64,000 nucleotides of DNA from Synaphobranchus kaupii (GCA_029718625.1 CM056380.1:114586746-114650745), one strand, 5' to 3'; numbered from the stretch's first letter, positions 33,120-45,720 are shown. A program made the numbers and translations. Notes: generated by a model not told the origin, from the sequence alone.

Positions 33120-36100
33120 CTTCGGAGGAAGAGAGACGTGATTAGACTCCACTTTAGCAATTGTGTCGTTATCTTTTTGGCACAAAATGGCTGCCATGCA
33201 TTATTCAGGCCTGTGATCCACATTGATGGTGGTTGAGTTTCACTGTAAGGGACTTTGAGATAATATAATTGCAATATATTATTATTATTATTATTATTAT
33301 TAGAGGTCATTCACTCATTTAAGAAATTAAAATAGTGCCATTCAATGTAAATGTTTACTATAGGTACGATCTTCAATATGGCACTTTCTCGACAACAACC
33401 CATTCTTATCTTTTATGAGTCAACACAACACAAGCTAAGGAAACATGAAGGGAAAATATTTCCTGAAATAAAGTATAGCATCCAAGAAACAGCAAGGTTT
33501 CTTAGATTTTTAATGAGCCTACCAACCAACCGTTTTCAGATTAATAAGCTAACAAGATCAGGCTAAGTCTATGTTACTTCTACTTGCTGTAATTCCTCAA
33601 AAGTTCCTGAGCATGTTATTATGCGGCAGATGCTACTTGGAATAAATCAAAGATATTTATGTGGCTCATCTTCTAATGCACAAAAACAGAATTTTGCACA
33701 GCTATCTATTTTGTTGGTAAGACCAGTCAATTTTATTTGACTGACAAGCAAGCAGTGCAGCTTCCCAGAGGAACAGAAAAGAAAGCTAAACAACATTCAT
33801 TTCAGACTTATTTTTGCTAGATGATCTATCTCTGTTAGAAGTCCATTAGAAGCGACTTACCATCTCTAAGTGCGTCTTTCACAAGGCTTCTTCCATAATG
33901 TTGATCGTAGGTTTTATAGGTACCTGAGCTCACTTGGTAGACCTGGATGATGACATCAAGAGAGAAGGGAAAGGGGTTGATGGGCATTTGAGTTTTTTGA
34001 GCTACAACAAAACAATCCACTGCCCTCTTGACTCCCTGATTGACTGGGGAAGTTTGCTCGTGAGATTTTCTGGCTTACACAGAACAGAGGACATTTGTCC
34101 AATGTCACCTCCGGAGCCACAGCCAATCATATTGTCACATGTCTCTGCAACCTCTCTCAGCACGACTGTTTACCGTTTTCCGTGAGAAAATCCAAAAAGT
34201 ACCGTCCACATTACTCCGTGGGGGGGAAAACGGTCATTCAGTCGGGAATTTCAACTAATTACACAAAGACCTGCTGGCTGAAAGAATATTAAAACAGGAG
34301 AGGGAGCATGAGAGAGAAAGAACATTCGCACATTAAAATAACATTTATTTATTTATATGATTTTTACACAACAGTGCCCTTAATATGATACGGGGGCTGG
34401 TGGGGGGGGGGGACAAAGGAGAAAAGCAATCTTGGCAAAAAATTCTCTCTGGAATACGTCTGTTTTGTTTTTGACCCAGGAGGGCAGCAAATAGCAAGCC
34501 AGAAACCGGCAGGTAGCAGGCTCCCTCTAGTGGGCAAATCGATACATGTCGCAAGTAAACAGCACAGGCCAAGATTATTACAACCGCAACAACGAAAATA
34601 ACTTTAATGGCAAGGGAGCACGGCGCGACAATCGCAGCCATCAAAAAACAGTCAAGGACAAACTGCAAATCTGCGGAAGAAGATAAGCGCTTCCCCCACA
34701 GACAGATAACAAAATGTCTCCTTTAACCAAGACGCAAGGGACCCACAGTCCAAAAGCCTGCCACCATCAAACAGGAAAATAATATTTCCTCTAATACCAA
34801 ATTTGGCCTCCTATTAAGATCTTTTTGAACTGTAACGGTTTCATCTGAGACCGGGAATCCTTGTGGGTTGAGTAGCAATGTCATGGCCTGCTTAATAAAA
34901 CCTGTGTGTTGCAAAGTAAAACTTCACTTACTTAGCAGGAATACTGCCAATATCTCCAAGCAGCGTTGATGAATAAGCTACATGCTAATGAATAAGCTAC
35001 ATGTTAATACTTTGTAACATACAGAAACAGGTCTTGAGTTTCATGTGGAAATCTGACGCAAAGACAGTCAACTTAAAGCTGCCGTTACTCAATATATCTG
35101 TCTTTGTTTTTATTCTCTTTTTCTACAGTTCCTGTAAATTATATGGAGAATATGTGACCTTACCGCTTTGTGTGTGTGTGTGTGTGTGTGTGTTCCAGTA
35201 CCATCACACCTCTCTGTGTCCCTCCGGGCTGACAAAGGGTTGAAAAAGCCAGAACCCAGATATACAGCATTCACCGATACCTTTAACCAGTCAACAATAG
35301 CAACCTAGGCCTTTCTAACGTTTGAAAGGCCTCTCTCCATATGTAGGAAAATAACCACAATGAGGAACGGAGGAAATCTCTCCCTCAGTGAAAAGGTTAT
35401 TGTAGGCTGCTAAGAGCATACGGCAGCAGTATTTTTCTGTGCATCTCCTCAATGGCATCGAGACAAGGGCACCATTGTTTCATACCGATAACCCATGCCC
35501 ACACAAAACCAGAAAAACCAGATAGCCAAGTCCACAAACAAGGAGGAGGGGTAAAAAGGATCTACAAGACAAATAACTAGTGAGAATATCAATAACCCAG
35601 CTAACAGAGAGTAGGCTGGCCATTCGCTGAGGTTTTGCCAAAGAGTGTAAAGAAAAGCTCTTTTTGTCTCTGCTTTTACCTCAAAGTACTGAACACACTC
35701 AACTCCCAGTGGCACCGCACTGGACTGCTGGGCTCTACACTACACATTTTTCTCCAAGGAACATATGTGCTCCTAAGTTGAAAAATTTAGGTGCACAGTG
35801 ATGCGTCCCAAATTAGCAGAGGCGTAAAATCCAGGTTCAAACAGTAAAAGTCCTCCCCAGTATTTTGCCTGGACTTGGTAATTAGCACAATTCGTCAGCC
35901 AAGAGAGGTAGAACTAATTAGTGAAATCAGCTGGCTGGAGTTCATGGGTGGAAGAAAAACATGGCAGGACTTTTATTTTCTGCCCCCTGGACCTCTGTAC
36001 ACGTCTGCCAATAAGCAGATGTGCTCCTAAATTATTTTTCCAGTTAGCACACATCCATTTTCAGGATGAAATGCTCCTAAAATGGGAGCACTGTAGAGGC

Positions 36101-36867
36101 CTGGACTGTACGCTGCAGTGACTCGCACGTGTGCGTGCGAGGATCGCATTTCCGTTACCTCAGCACTTTGTCTCCCGCACCTCTGTGGACTGTTTGCAAT
36201 TGTTGAGAAAATGGCTGAAATGGCAGCTGTTTCTCAGTCGGAAAGGAGCTGCTCTTGCGATTTCGTCCCCCCCGCGTCCTGATTGATTGATCGCCTTCCC
36301 ACCCAGCAAAGCGTTATTGTAAACGTGGCGTGAGCAATAACTCATTTCCCCGTGTCTTAATAGAGGGACCTGGGATCTACATCGGCCTGCACGTTCATCA
36401 GCATTCAGAGCGGAGAATCTCACAAGGATATTCTCATTAACACAGGCTAAGCTTCCCCCCACTTGGTAAGGATGGCATGGTCACAAGCTGTTTTCTGCAA
36501 GAGTCTAAAAACCCGCCTTTTCAAAAAACACTTCAACTACATTAATTTTATTGTATTTTTAACTTTAAATACCTACATTGTAGACTGTAAACTGCCACAG
36601 AATCAGCATATGGATTAAGGTGACTATACCACGTGGAAGATGTCTGCAGTTCATAATTTATGTATGCAGGAAACTAGTGTCCGGCTGTTGAGAGCTTCTC
36701 CAGCAGAGCCAAAGGGGCCTGGTGTTAACAAACCAAACAAATTGGATGCAAACAGTCCTTCAATGGTTGAGCCTCTTCTCTGTAACCCCAAGACCTAATA
36801 ATTTAAAAATCCAAAGTGTTCTTTTAGCGCAAACACTTTGGGTAACTTTGCAATTTTATTAATAGTA

Positions 36868-36901
<34 letters not shown>

Positions 36902-39900
36902 CAGAAGAGTTTCAAGTACAAACTCACCAGTGTTATTATGAGATTAATGGAACAATGAAATTTTTCATCATGAACCATTGCGGGTGTTGGGACCCCTCAC
37001 AATAAGGTAGAAAAGATCTGTGATGATAACTGGATGCATTTATTTACAGTTCCTATGTTCTCCCATAACTCCTTGCAATCCCGTGCAATATGCTCTTTTG
37101 TCTCCAAGGATTTTGATCAGAATGCCGAATAATGTGCCCCGAATATGCCAGCATATGGTTATGACCATATGCAGAGTGGGCTCGATGGTTTTGTTAGCCC
37201 TAAACAAGAATGTTGTTGTGGCCCCCAAGGTAAAAAAAAAAATTGTGTGGCCCTAAACGACTGTGTAGCGTGTTTATGCCAGGAGCCACAAGCACCACAG
37301 TGGACATATGGGTTGTTGTAGCCTTGTGCTACAAGGAACGTATCCTGAAGGTTTTCATCAATTGCCCAGCTGGATAAACAGATAAAACACAATACGCTGG
37401 GCTCTGCAACATACATCGGTCAAAACCGTCCGCTAAGAAAACACAAAGACCTGATTCCGCTGTTACTGTAAAGAGAGGAGTACTCGCCATCGACCCTGTG
37501 GTAGTGGCAGTGTTTGCATAGGAAGGAAGGGTAAGGTGTCCGATATTTGAACTCGGGGGGGGGGGGGGGGGGGGACTGGTCTTGCGAAACACTGAGGGGG
37601 GGGGACCTGCCCTCTCTCCCACAAACTGTAGCTCATTCATTGAAAGTCAAGCGCTGGAGACCTTTTTGAAAACAGGCTTCGGAAAACCCAGAGGGTCTGT
37701 GGCACTCCCTTCACATCGAGAGAGTTTGCACGCCAGCAACACAAGTTTTTCACTGGACACTGATACATATGAACACGTTAGAACATCAGGATACAAAATG
37801 ATGATGAGAACAGGCCGTTGAACCTAAGAAGGCTCATCATTCAACAGACATCTTGTGCAATTTCCTGGAAAGTATCAAAAACTCAAAAGTATTTCCTTCT
37901 ATAAGCCCCTTCTGGTAACTGGGTACTACTTATACTACTTTCCCATACTTCATGCCAGTTAAGCACACTTTCCTGGGGTCACCCTCACCCTCATGCCCAG
38001 GACCAAGAAGCCAATTTCCTGCATCAGGGGGTACTTGTTAATCTGCTGCTCTCGCTTATCCCGAGAGGCGAAGGGATCGTAGCTCCTCTGCCCGATCTTC
38101 ACGTCCATGATGCAGGGCTTCTGGAACCTCTGTGTCACATCCTCCAGCTTCAGGTACAGGTCTAAAGAAGTCACATAATAGTGAGAGAGAGAGAGAGTGA
38201 GTGAGTGAGTGAGTGAGTGAGTGAGTGAGTGAGTGAGTGAGTGAGTGAGTGAGTGAGTGAGTGAGTGAGTGAGTGAGTGAGTGAGTGAGTGAGTGAGTGA
38301 GTGAGTGAGTGAGTGAGTGAGTGAGTGAGTGAGTGAGTGAGTGAGTGAGTGAGTGAGTGAGTGAGTGAGTGAGTGAGTGAGTGAGTGAGTGAGTGAGTGA
38401 GTGAGTGAGTGAGTGAGTGAGTGAGTGAGTGAGTGAGTGAGTGAGTGAGTGAGTGAGTGAGTGAGTGAGTGAGTGAGTGAGTGAGTGAGTGAGTGAGTGA
38501 GTGAGTGAAAATTGCTAGTCAAGAAACAAGTTGCAAGTCAGAATTGTTCAGTCGTATGAAATACCACTTTGGGCCTGATTATTGGTGAAACTAAGAGACT
38601 GCTGTAACTGCTGGCAACGATGTGCAACAATGCCTTTTTAACTGAGAATATGAAAAAGTCCTCTGTAATAAATTCTGTGAATTATTACACGAAGATTGTT
38701 ACCGATTAGATATCTAATTCACCTTCCAAATGAGCGAATATCAAACTGAATGTCAAACAGAGACTTTCTTAAATGTGTTGGCTCTCCGGAAAATCAAAAA
38801 AGTATTACAAATATTTCCTGAACCATCAAGGACAAACTATAATCTTTAATCTTCAGGCTGCAATCTGACAAACTCAAACACTACGCACATTGTCTGTCTG
38901 ACTCATTACTTTACAGATGTATTTCAACAAAAGGCCTTTGTGGAGCAGATGACACAATCTGCGCGACCAAAGGTACGTCTACGCCAGCACAAGCAACAGC
39001 TGGGGGTTTACACATTTCACAGCTCTTTGCTCAGAGTGATTCACTCAGTTATTCTTTAACAGGCAGCGTAAAGAACCCAGTGCAGTCGAACACTTCAGAA
39101 GACTTAAGTTAAAGATAGACGCTATGAAAGCACGGTCCTTCGGGCCATAAGATGTCGGGGGGGGGGGGGGGGGATCTGGAAAGACGAAGACTGTTAAAGC
39201 CGAGTGAGATGGCAACATGTCAAATGTGCTTGTCAGACAGCGGAGAAGACTGAGGAGCACAGAAACGACTCAAAATGAAACATTCGCGAGTCTTCAAAAC
39301 GGATCATGCAAGACCGTAAATTGTATTTTTCAGTGTTCACACTATAGCCAGTTTTTAATGGGCTTCCGTAGAACAGGGTTTGCCACACTGAGGGATGCAC
39401 TACTAACCAAATATTTTTTTGAAAAAAAGGCATGACAGCCTCGCCCTTGTACAGCGGCAGTCTCCTGCGACTTGATCCTAATTAATTTTTTAAGCTTCGC
39501 TGACTTCGGCGGCAGCGTCGCCGCAGGGACTCCCAGAATGTCGCTGTCCTAGCGCAATCCGGAAAGTTCCACGTCTGAACCGACAGCGAATGTTAATTCG
39601 ATAAGCGTATGTAACACGAGCTGAGTTCAGAGTGCTTTAACGAACAGACCGTGAAGCGTGACTATATTCATGATGTCCTGAAAGCTATTGGGGCCAGAGC
39701 TTATACCGTTGGGCGTGTCGGGGGAACGCCAGGTGCCGTAATACGCGGGCAGGAAACGCTGAAGTTCTTGAAGGCAGCGGTCACTGGGGTCCTCACCATG
39801 AACCTGGGAAGGACAGACAGCATCACGGCATGCCCAGTTTTAATCAACTCTTGCCACTAACAACTGACAACACTGCCAGAGAGAGGCAAGAACCATTTCC

Positions 39901-42900
39901 CTATACATTTATACTTAGCAAAAATATTACGAACAAAACAAGACACTGCAAACCAAAAACACAATCTGAGATTGTATTTCTCATCCCTTTAATCCAGGTG
40001 GTGGTGTTGACAGACAGACAGACAGACAGATATACGTAAACCCATTTTGATCCAGTGACTACCCAGCAAACAGTGGACGTCCTAGGGACGTCCCCTTTTA
40101 GTCCCCTCAAAGTTATGATGGGATGTGTCCTAGGGATGTCCTTAAAAACATTACTAGAACGTTATTAAAGTCCTAGGAAGGTCACTGTTTGGTTACAATA
40201 TGACATTTAATTTGAATTTTTCTAGGACATTGTCGAGTGAGTGTGTGCGATTGCTAACTAGTGGCCGGGGGGGGGGGGGGGGGGGGGGGGGCTTTTAGCC
40301 TTGGGCCTAAAGCATCCGGTTATGATATGACGTTGTGCTCATAACATTCACGGGACATTCAGGGACGTTCCTGTAACATCTGCAACTGGTTACAATATAA
40401 CGTCATGTAATGAATGTCTGGGGGATGTTACTAGAACGTCCAGGGAACATTCTCTGTGACGTCCACGTAATGTTTAGAAAACCCTACAAAAAGACGTCAA
40501 GGTGACGTCCTGATGACATTTCGAGACATTCAGGGGACATCCCGGGGACCTAATTTTGTTAGCTGGGTATGCGTGATATTATCCAACCTCCAGCCTTCTA
40601 TAGATAATTTCCCAAGGATTAAGAATCCCTTATGGAAAAAGAATACACTGCAGTATATTGTAAATATATCAAAATTATCTTCACAATATATTTAAAATAT
40701 ACTGCAGTATATTACATTTCCATAAGGGACCCCCAGCTCCAAAAATGTAAAGAATACTCTTAGGTGCTCTGGCACACCTGCTCACAGATACACATATCGT
40801 TGAAGATTGCTCCATTGGCCAATTGCAATGTTCACTATTATGTCTAACATCTAAAAGACGGATGACCAACTGCCTTGTGCGGCCAATCATGCCACTGCAG
40901 TCCTTGATCATATTAATCACTCATTTAATGACTGTGACCCTAATGAAACAAAACTGCATGTTGATTCAGAAGTGGTGCTCACAGCTATTGACAAACGTTA
41001 CTCACGATTTGTATTTAATTCATCACAGCCAATTACCTTGATATGTGGTCAGCCAGAGTGGCCATAAAGATTATATCACGGATTTCAGCTGAAACACAGC
41101 CAACAAACTCGATCACAAAAAAACACAGGGCACTCTACTGTAGTTACGCTCTTAAAATAAAAAAAATTTAAAACTGTTTTTCAACCGTCATGTTTAACTG
41201 CGTCCTCATCAGTGCTTGCTGTTGTGCTGTGTTTATATCACACTAACCAACTTTTAAAAATAGTCCATATTTACTTATATTCTAGTTTATTATTGTTATA
41301 ATTATTACATTTATTAAATTAATAATAATAATTAATATGTGTTATGGTTTATTTGTTTTGTTTGGTTTTAAAGAAAATAATTTCACTCTATATGGTTGTA
41401 GGCCTACAACACTGCAACTGAAGTTATTTTTTAGTTTGTTTTTAGTTGGGGATCAACAGCTGTTCTAGAATATGTTCATATGTGAAAAATGCAATGCACA
41501 CATGGTGTGGCATAAAATAGCCAATAAGAATGGCTGGAGCCTCTCTGTGAATGGCCCTTTTTTTTACCACTGTATCGGTAGACATTGAAAATACCATTGC
41601 TAGGCACCAATAGATGTTTAGGTTGGGGAGGGGGGGTGTAAAGTCTTTACAAAAAGCCATCAGAGCAGACACACCTTGGACCATGGTGTTACCTGTCCTC
41701 CAATTCACTTTTTTATTTTTATTTTTTATTTATTTATTTTTTTTTAAAGCTAGATGAGGCTCCGTGCCAAAGAAACCGCTTCATACACAAAAGATTTTCT
41801 ATCCCGACAAATTAATTACTTATTCAGAATTTGTGAATTGTTTTGCTAGATCAGTCAAGCACCAAGACAGACGTGCACAGAAATGAATGAGACAATACCA
41901 AGGAGAAGAGATCTGCATTGGAGTACTAAAATCCCATTTAAAATATTCCCATTCCTTTTTTCTGGAAGATAAATGGTCTCGCCACATGTTCCTCAGCAGT
42001 GACAGAGCAAGCGATAAGCACTATGCCTCAGTGTTTGAGTAGAGACATGATTCTCATCAAATCGGCTATCAGCGAGAGCGCTGTTACCAATGTTACTTCC
42101 CCTGCCGTCTCCCGGGATGCAATCCCCCACCACCACATCTGAAATCTCTTAAAACATCACCCAATCCGTGCCGCGCCTCCCTTTCGGAGAAGGCCACCAA
42201 GCACAACGGAGAAATCACAACAGTCACAATCTCCTCAACTGAAAATGGCTGGTCTCAGGTCAGTGGTATGGTTATTCTCTTACAAACGGGCTACATGGTG
42301 ACATTTTTATATGTATTTATTTATTTGCTTATTAATGGTCAATGCCAGGCACCCATAAGATCCTTGTTGATGTCAGTTAGAGATCCACTTTCCATAAAAT
42401 CAGCGCTAGCTCTCCTGTAGTAGCACATGGCCTATATTGTATAAAATAGTCACTGGTTCACACAGGGCATTGCCTTGGAGCACTGTTCTGCACTTGCTTA
42501 CTGCTTCAATGTTGGTCGGTGGGCAGTCTTATCATATATACTGTAATTCCACAAAAGTAATGTTGCCACCATTTTGCATGGTTCTAATAAGTGTGTTTAG
42601 TTTGTAAGTAATTGTAAAGTACTTGTACTTATTTTAAACTGTTTCTTTAGTTGGCTCTTAATCCTAAAGTTTCCAGACGTTTTTACTACTTTTTAATGAT
42701 AGTTATACAGTTTTAATTGTACTGTCAAATCAATCTTTCTTTTTTTTCATTATTCTGTGAAGCACTGTGAACTGCATTCAGTTGTATGAATATGTGCTAT
42801 ACAAATAAACTTGACATGACTTGACTTGACTTGAAGCTGGGTTTTGTCTTTAATCATTCAAGAAAACTTATTCTCACTAATTTATTCATCCAGTATTTCG

Positions 42901-45537
42901 ATTTAGGCTACACTTCTGTTCAGTGTTCTGAGGCTACACACAGGTAGAATGGGTAGAACTTTCTGGAGACACATATTTCTCCTCGAGTCGTGGAATTAGT
43001 TGGGGACGTTTGCAGAAACATTGTTTTTGTACATTTTGCTGAAACCGGTCTGGGCCTGTTTCACACAGCAGTACTGTAAAGAGGGTAAATAGAGACGATT
43101 TCGAAGCAGAAGAGGCCCTCATGGCATACAGTACCTTACTGTAAAACTGCATTTCCCTTAGGCCTCTAGGGGGAGGCTGGAGCTGTTTCAGGACAGTGCC
43201 GTCCGGATGCTGCAGAATACCTGTTGGAGGCGAACAGAACACAGATGCGCCGTGCTCGTCAGATTTAGGAATAAATTCAGAGCCGTCTTACTCCGGCAAC
43301 GTCTCAGGGTGGTGCAATGATTAAGGAACAAAATGCACTCCCGGGGTTGTCTGTTCAAATTTCACATGCAAATTTGTTTAGTTTTTGAATTGCATTAGTA
43401 GGACCATGTTTAAGCATGTCCCATACTGTTGTACAAACTGGCTCATAATGAGTATAGGTGGAGTTTGAGGGGGGGAGTGGGTGTTCAGCTTGTTATTTCA
43501 GACCGGTTGGGTGTGTTGGTTTCAGACTGCTAACATGGACCGGGGGGTTAATCTCCGCCCATGATTACGATTCCCTGTTTTTTGCATTCAGTGTTCCACC
43601 TGACCTGACGATCAGGCTACAACAGGTGTGCCTCACCACTTTCACGCATTGACTATGGGATGCTATTGGCCAGAAAAATGTTGATGACAGGAGTAGACAA
43701 GACACGTGTTGGAGCATTTACATTCAGTTCTGATAATATCCAATAAACATGCAAACCGAAGAAGGGGAGCAGAATGACACACTTCAAACTACGTGAGTTA
43801 ACTGAAAACTATGCTATAACAGAAAAAGATAAAACAACCAAAGCCTATTACTTCTCAACTAACAAAATGGAGTACCCTACAGATCAGCACTGTTGTATGG
43901 TTTACAGTAAACCGTTTACTCAATAAGTCTACATGCAACTTAAAAGGCCTTTTTTGACCTGAGAAAAACCATTCACAACTCTGCTGTTCCCTCCCAAACC
44001 GCATGAGAAAAGCTTGAAACTTACTCATCTACACAAACCTGTTAGGGAGGCTTTTCTGCATTTGTGCTTTTTTCTAGCACAGAAAAGGCATTCACCTTGC
44101 ACAAGGGAACAATGCTTATGCCTCTAAGAGTCCACCGAAAATTCCAATAGTTTGACACAATAGTTTGTGAAATCTCTTCACACAAAATGAATGAAGAGAT
44201 CTTTTTTGACAGCTTTGCCTCAGCTGACTTGAGGCATTTGAGATGTTTCCACTGACCCAAAACACCAGAATTTAATTAGAAAAAGCAGTAATGCATTTTA
44301 ATGCAATGCTCTTTGCTCATCAGTATGATCTGGAGAACAGAACCTGTTTGCTAAACATATACCAAAACAAATCTGTCACAACATATCTATCTTATGAAAG
44401 CAGAACATTTGCATAGCATTACAATAAGGGTTATAAATAAACTGAAATGATTATAGTTTGTGCTAAAGAGCCTGAAGCGGAAAAATAACAACATTCACCA
44501 ACACAATTTATTAAGGTTTAAAAGCTTGAACATGTGTTAAGTGTGGTTGTGCATCTGCATGGCCTTTGAAGGCAAACTTAAGTTCTGGTCTACAATAAGC
44601 ACATCTGTAGGCCAGCTGAAAACTTCAACCATGGAGATATTTAACAGCATCATTACTGGTGCAGTACATTGTAAAAAAAAAATTTTAAACTGCCTATGTG
44701 CCTTTTTATACCACTATGTTTAAAAACCTGAACAGTTACTGGACCTGTTGCTTGAACGTCTATATGCCTATTAAACTTTTAATCAGAGATACTGTACGTG
44801 CTAAGTTAGCTACCTTAAGTTATTGTGTTACTTGGAGAAAGGCAGCTTAAGAGTCGTTTAAATTCATTACAAATGGCCAGGTTATCTTGCAAACCCGGAC
44901 TTTGACCTAACAATAAATTCCAAGTCAGCAGGCAGCGACGGGGCCAGGAGCAGGTTGGTACAGAAGCCAAGATCAATGAAAAGCTTGAGAAATTACCCGG
45001 TAAGGCTACAACTCAAACCAAGCAGTCCAAACAAGTAAGCTCTTCCCACGAAGAAAATAAAAACTAATGTGATTACATCCTTCTGTAGCCTACACACATC
45101 TCTAACTCTGACTTGGAATCGACGAATTATGTAAACTATTTTTAGTTTCCTTAATACTTATATTCTTCATTTAGCCTACATAAATGTCTTTAATGAGACC
45201 TGTTCTAATAGGATCTTACGGTAAAATGTGTTTGCTGAGATACCATGAAATTAACTTAATGTATTACAGGTTATGTTACATGGATATATTAGTAACTCGC
45301 ATTAGCGACTTCGAATGTTTATTCTGATTGATACTGACCTACTTTATCAACTCCATACTTGTGTCCGGCGACTTGATGAGAGAGCGGTAAGCATCCATTC
45401 AAACGAGCTTGGGGTTCATCCTGGACCTTCTTCTCACTTACATCGCAGTAGTCGCTGTCCGATCTTAGTACTGGACTTTTGATTTCCAGTCTTCCCAATG
45501 CAAGAGATGAGTCCATGATCTGGTGCTGAGTCGACAT
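32583..45537 (-). CDS. ipmk: Inositol polyphosphate multikinase, six coding exons
   Basis: IPMK phosphorylates inositol phosphates (mainly IP3 and IP4 towards IP5), and also PIP2, chiefly in the nucleus. Exons on the minus strand: 45537-45339, 43220-43135, 39803-39707, 38161-37989, 33942-33861 and 33119-32583. Phases agree at every junction. About 390 residues against 416 in human. Residues 47-66 (NGCLPLSHQVAGHKYG...) and 70-86 (HPDG...LQPPPRG) match the conserved N lobe; PCIMDVKIG (143-151) is the PxxxDxKxG inositol-binding motif; SSLL precedes VYEG; IDFAH near residue 359 is the metal-binding motif. One oddity: the last exon changes frame by one base between VYEG and IDFAH. Synteny with cisd1 and ube2d1 supports the name. 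Confidence 0.95.
33226..33302 (+). repeat. Retroposon-like 3' tail ending in (ATT)n
   Basis: CACTGTAAGGGACTTTGAGA followed by an AT-rich segment and a (TTA)n run, the form of a fish non-LTR retroposon tail. Lies in ipmk intron 5. Confidence 0.4.
33861..33942 (-). CDS. ipmk: ipmk coding exon 5
   Basis: 82 bases, acceptor ATCCAG, donor GTAAGT. Encodes VYQVSSGTYKTYDQHYGRSL then VKDALRDG, matching the HYGRSLTKETIKDG block of human IPMK. Confidence 0.94.
34402..34412 (+). repeat. Poly-G run
   Basis: 11 G in ipmk intron 4. Nothing else was recognised in the intron sequence between 33943 and 35800. Confidence 0.85.
35815..36008. mobile_element. Short inverted-repeat element, copy 2
   Basis: Same element as 19487-19675: GCGTAAAATCCAGGTTCAAA at the left, GCAGGACTTTTATTTTCTGC towards the right, and GGTAGAACTAATTAGTGAAA in the middle. 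Lies in ipmk intron 4. Confidence 0.75.
36475..36600 (+). pseudogene. Possible remnant of a LINE reverse transcriptase C-terminus
   Basis: The frame AVFCKSLKTRLFKKHFNY resembles the SLKTHLF ending seen at the C-terminus of several fish LINE ORF2 proteins. It is followed by TATT-rich 3' sequence. Only about 20 codons are recognisable, with no upstream reverse transcriptase core. Low certainty. Confidence 0.3.
37555..37574 (+). repeat. Poly-G run
   Basis: 20 consecutive G in ipmk intron 4, close to exon 4. Confidence 0.95.
37989..38161 (-). CDS. ipmk: ipmk coding exon 4 (kinase signature)
   Basis: 173 bases, acceptor TTCTTTAG, donor GTGAGG. Encodes LYLKLEDVTQRFQKPCIMDV and KIGQRSYDPFAS, then YPLMQEIGFLVLGMR. 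It contains the PxxxDxKxG motif. A (TCAC)n array of about 320 bases lies 24 bases upstream of the acceptor. Confidence 0.96.
38185..38507 (+). repeat. (GTGA)n microsatellite, about 80 copies
   Basis: A nearly pure tetranucleotide array of about 320 bases. On the ipmk strand it reads (TCAC)n and ends just upstream of the exon 4 acceptor, so it merges with the pyrimidine tract. The open frame through it (repeated SLTH) is an artefact of a four-base unit. Confidence 0.98.
39157..39173 (+). repeat. Poly-G run
   Basis: 17 consecutive G in ipmk intron 3. Confidence 0.95.
39707..39803 (-). CDS. ipmk: ipmk coding exon 3
   Basis: 97 bases, acceptor TTCCCAG, donor GTATAA. Encodes VHGEDPSDRCLQELQRFLPA followed by YYGTWRSPDTPN, matching the LRKYLPKYYG region of human IPMK. 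Phases fit exons 2 and 4. Confidence 0.9.
40060..40569. mobile_element. Inverted-repeat element with TACCCAGC termini
   Basis: Left end TACCCAGCAAACAGTGGACG; right end TTGTTAGCTGGGTA. The interior is filled with ACGTCC/GGACGT and CATTC words in both orientations. A 25-base G run lies at 40267-40291. Located in ipmk intron 2; non-coding. Confidence 0.7.
40627..40728. mobile_element. Miniature palindrome, copy 1
   Basis: 102 bp, from CCCTTATGG to CCATAAGGG. Both arms carry ACTGCAGTATATT. A near-identical element is at 47893-47994. Lies in ipmk intron 2. Confidence 0.8.
40729..42759. other. ipmk intron 2, AT-rich, no feature recognised
   Basis: No exon of another gene and no clear transposon. 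It includes T-rich runs near 41720. Short open frames have no protein-like composition. Confidence 0.4.
42760..42836 (+). repeat. Retroposon-like 3' tail with (CTTGA)n end
   Basis: AAGCACTGTGAACTGCATTC, then GTGCTATACAAATAAACTTG and a short (ACTTG)n run: the usual ending of a fish non-LTR retroposon. Lies in ipmk intron 2. Confidence 0.5.
43135..43220 (-). CDS. ipmk: ipmk coding exon 2
   Basis: 86 bases, acceptor CAACAG, encoding GILQHPDGTVLKQLQPPPRG and then LREMQFYSK. The donor is GTACTG, a weak consensus; a GTAAGG three bases into the preceding Ser codon would break the frame with exon 3. Confidence 0.92.
43221..45338. other. ipmk intron 1
   Basis: About 2.1 kb with no repeat or exon that I can name. 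Confidence 0.5.
45339..45537 (-). CDS. ipmk: ipmk coding exon 1
   Basis: 199 bases starting MSTQHQIMDS and ending HKYGVDKV plus the first base of a Gly codon; donor GTCAGT. It carries the family block NGCLPLSHQVAGH. The start is the first ATG of the open frame. The N-terminal 45 residues are variable in the family. Confidence 0.93.
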
Positions 45538-45720
45538 TTTATGGTTTGACAGTATATCTGGCTAATACGTGTAAGACTGTATGGCACAATATAGTTATCG
45601 CTTATACACAGTATTAAAATTGAGGCTACTTTTCTTTTTTAATTGGAGTAAGACAAAACGGCTCTCCATTTAATTGTAATGTGCTAGCTAACGTTAGCAA
45701 GCTAGTTAACAATCGTGCCA
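45538..45720 (-). promoter_or_regulatory. Upstream region of ipmk
   Basis: Immediately 5' of the ipmk start codon. One copy of TAACGTTA lies within GCTAACGTTAGC near 45690, the 8-mer that is clustered in ube2d1 intron 1. No TATA box was recognised. Placement as promoter rests on position only. Confidence 0.35.

Noticed and set aside
32912..33310. 132-codon minus frame over the last ipmk exon
   Set aside because: Starts in an (ATT)n repeat in the intron and crosses the splice acceptor; it is another frame of the ipmk exon and adds nothing.
37959..38522. 187-codon minus frame with repeated SLTH, joined to kinase-like sequence
   Set aside because: It is a translation of the (GTGA)n microsatellite read into ipmk exon 4. 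Only the part from 38161 to 37989 is coding, and the splice acceptor lies between them.
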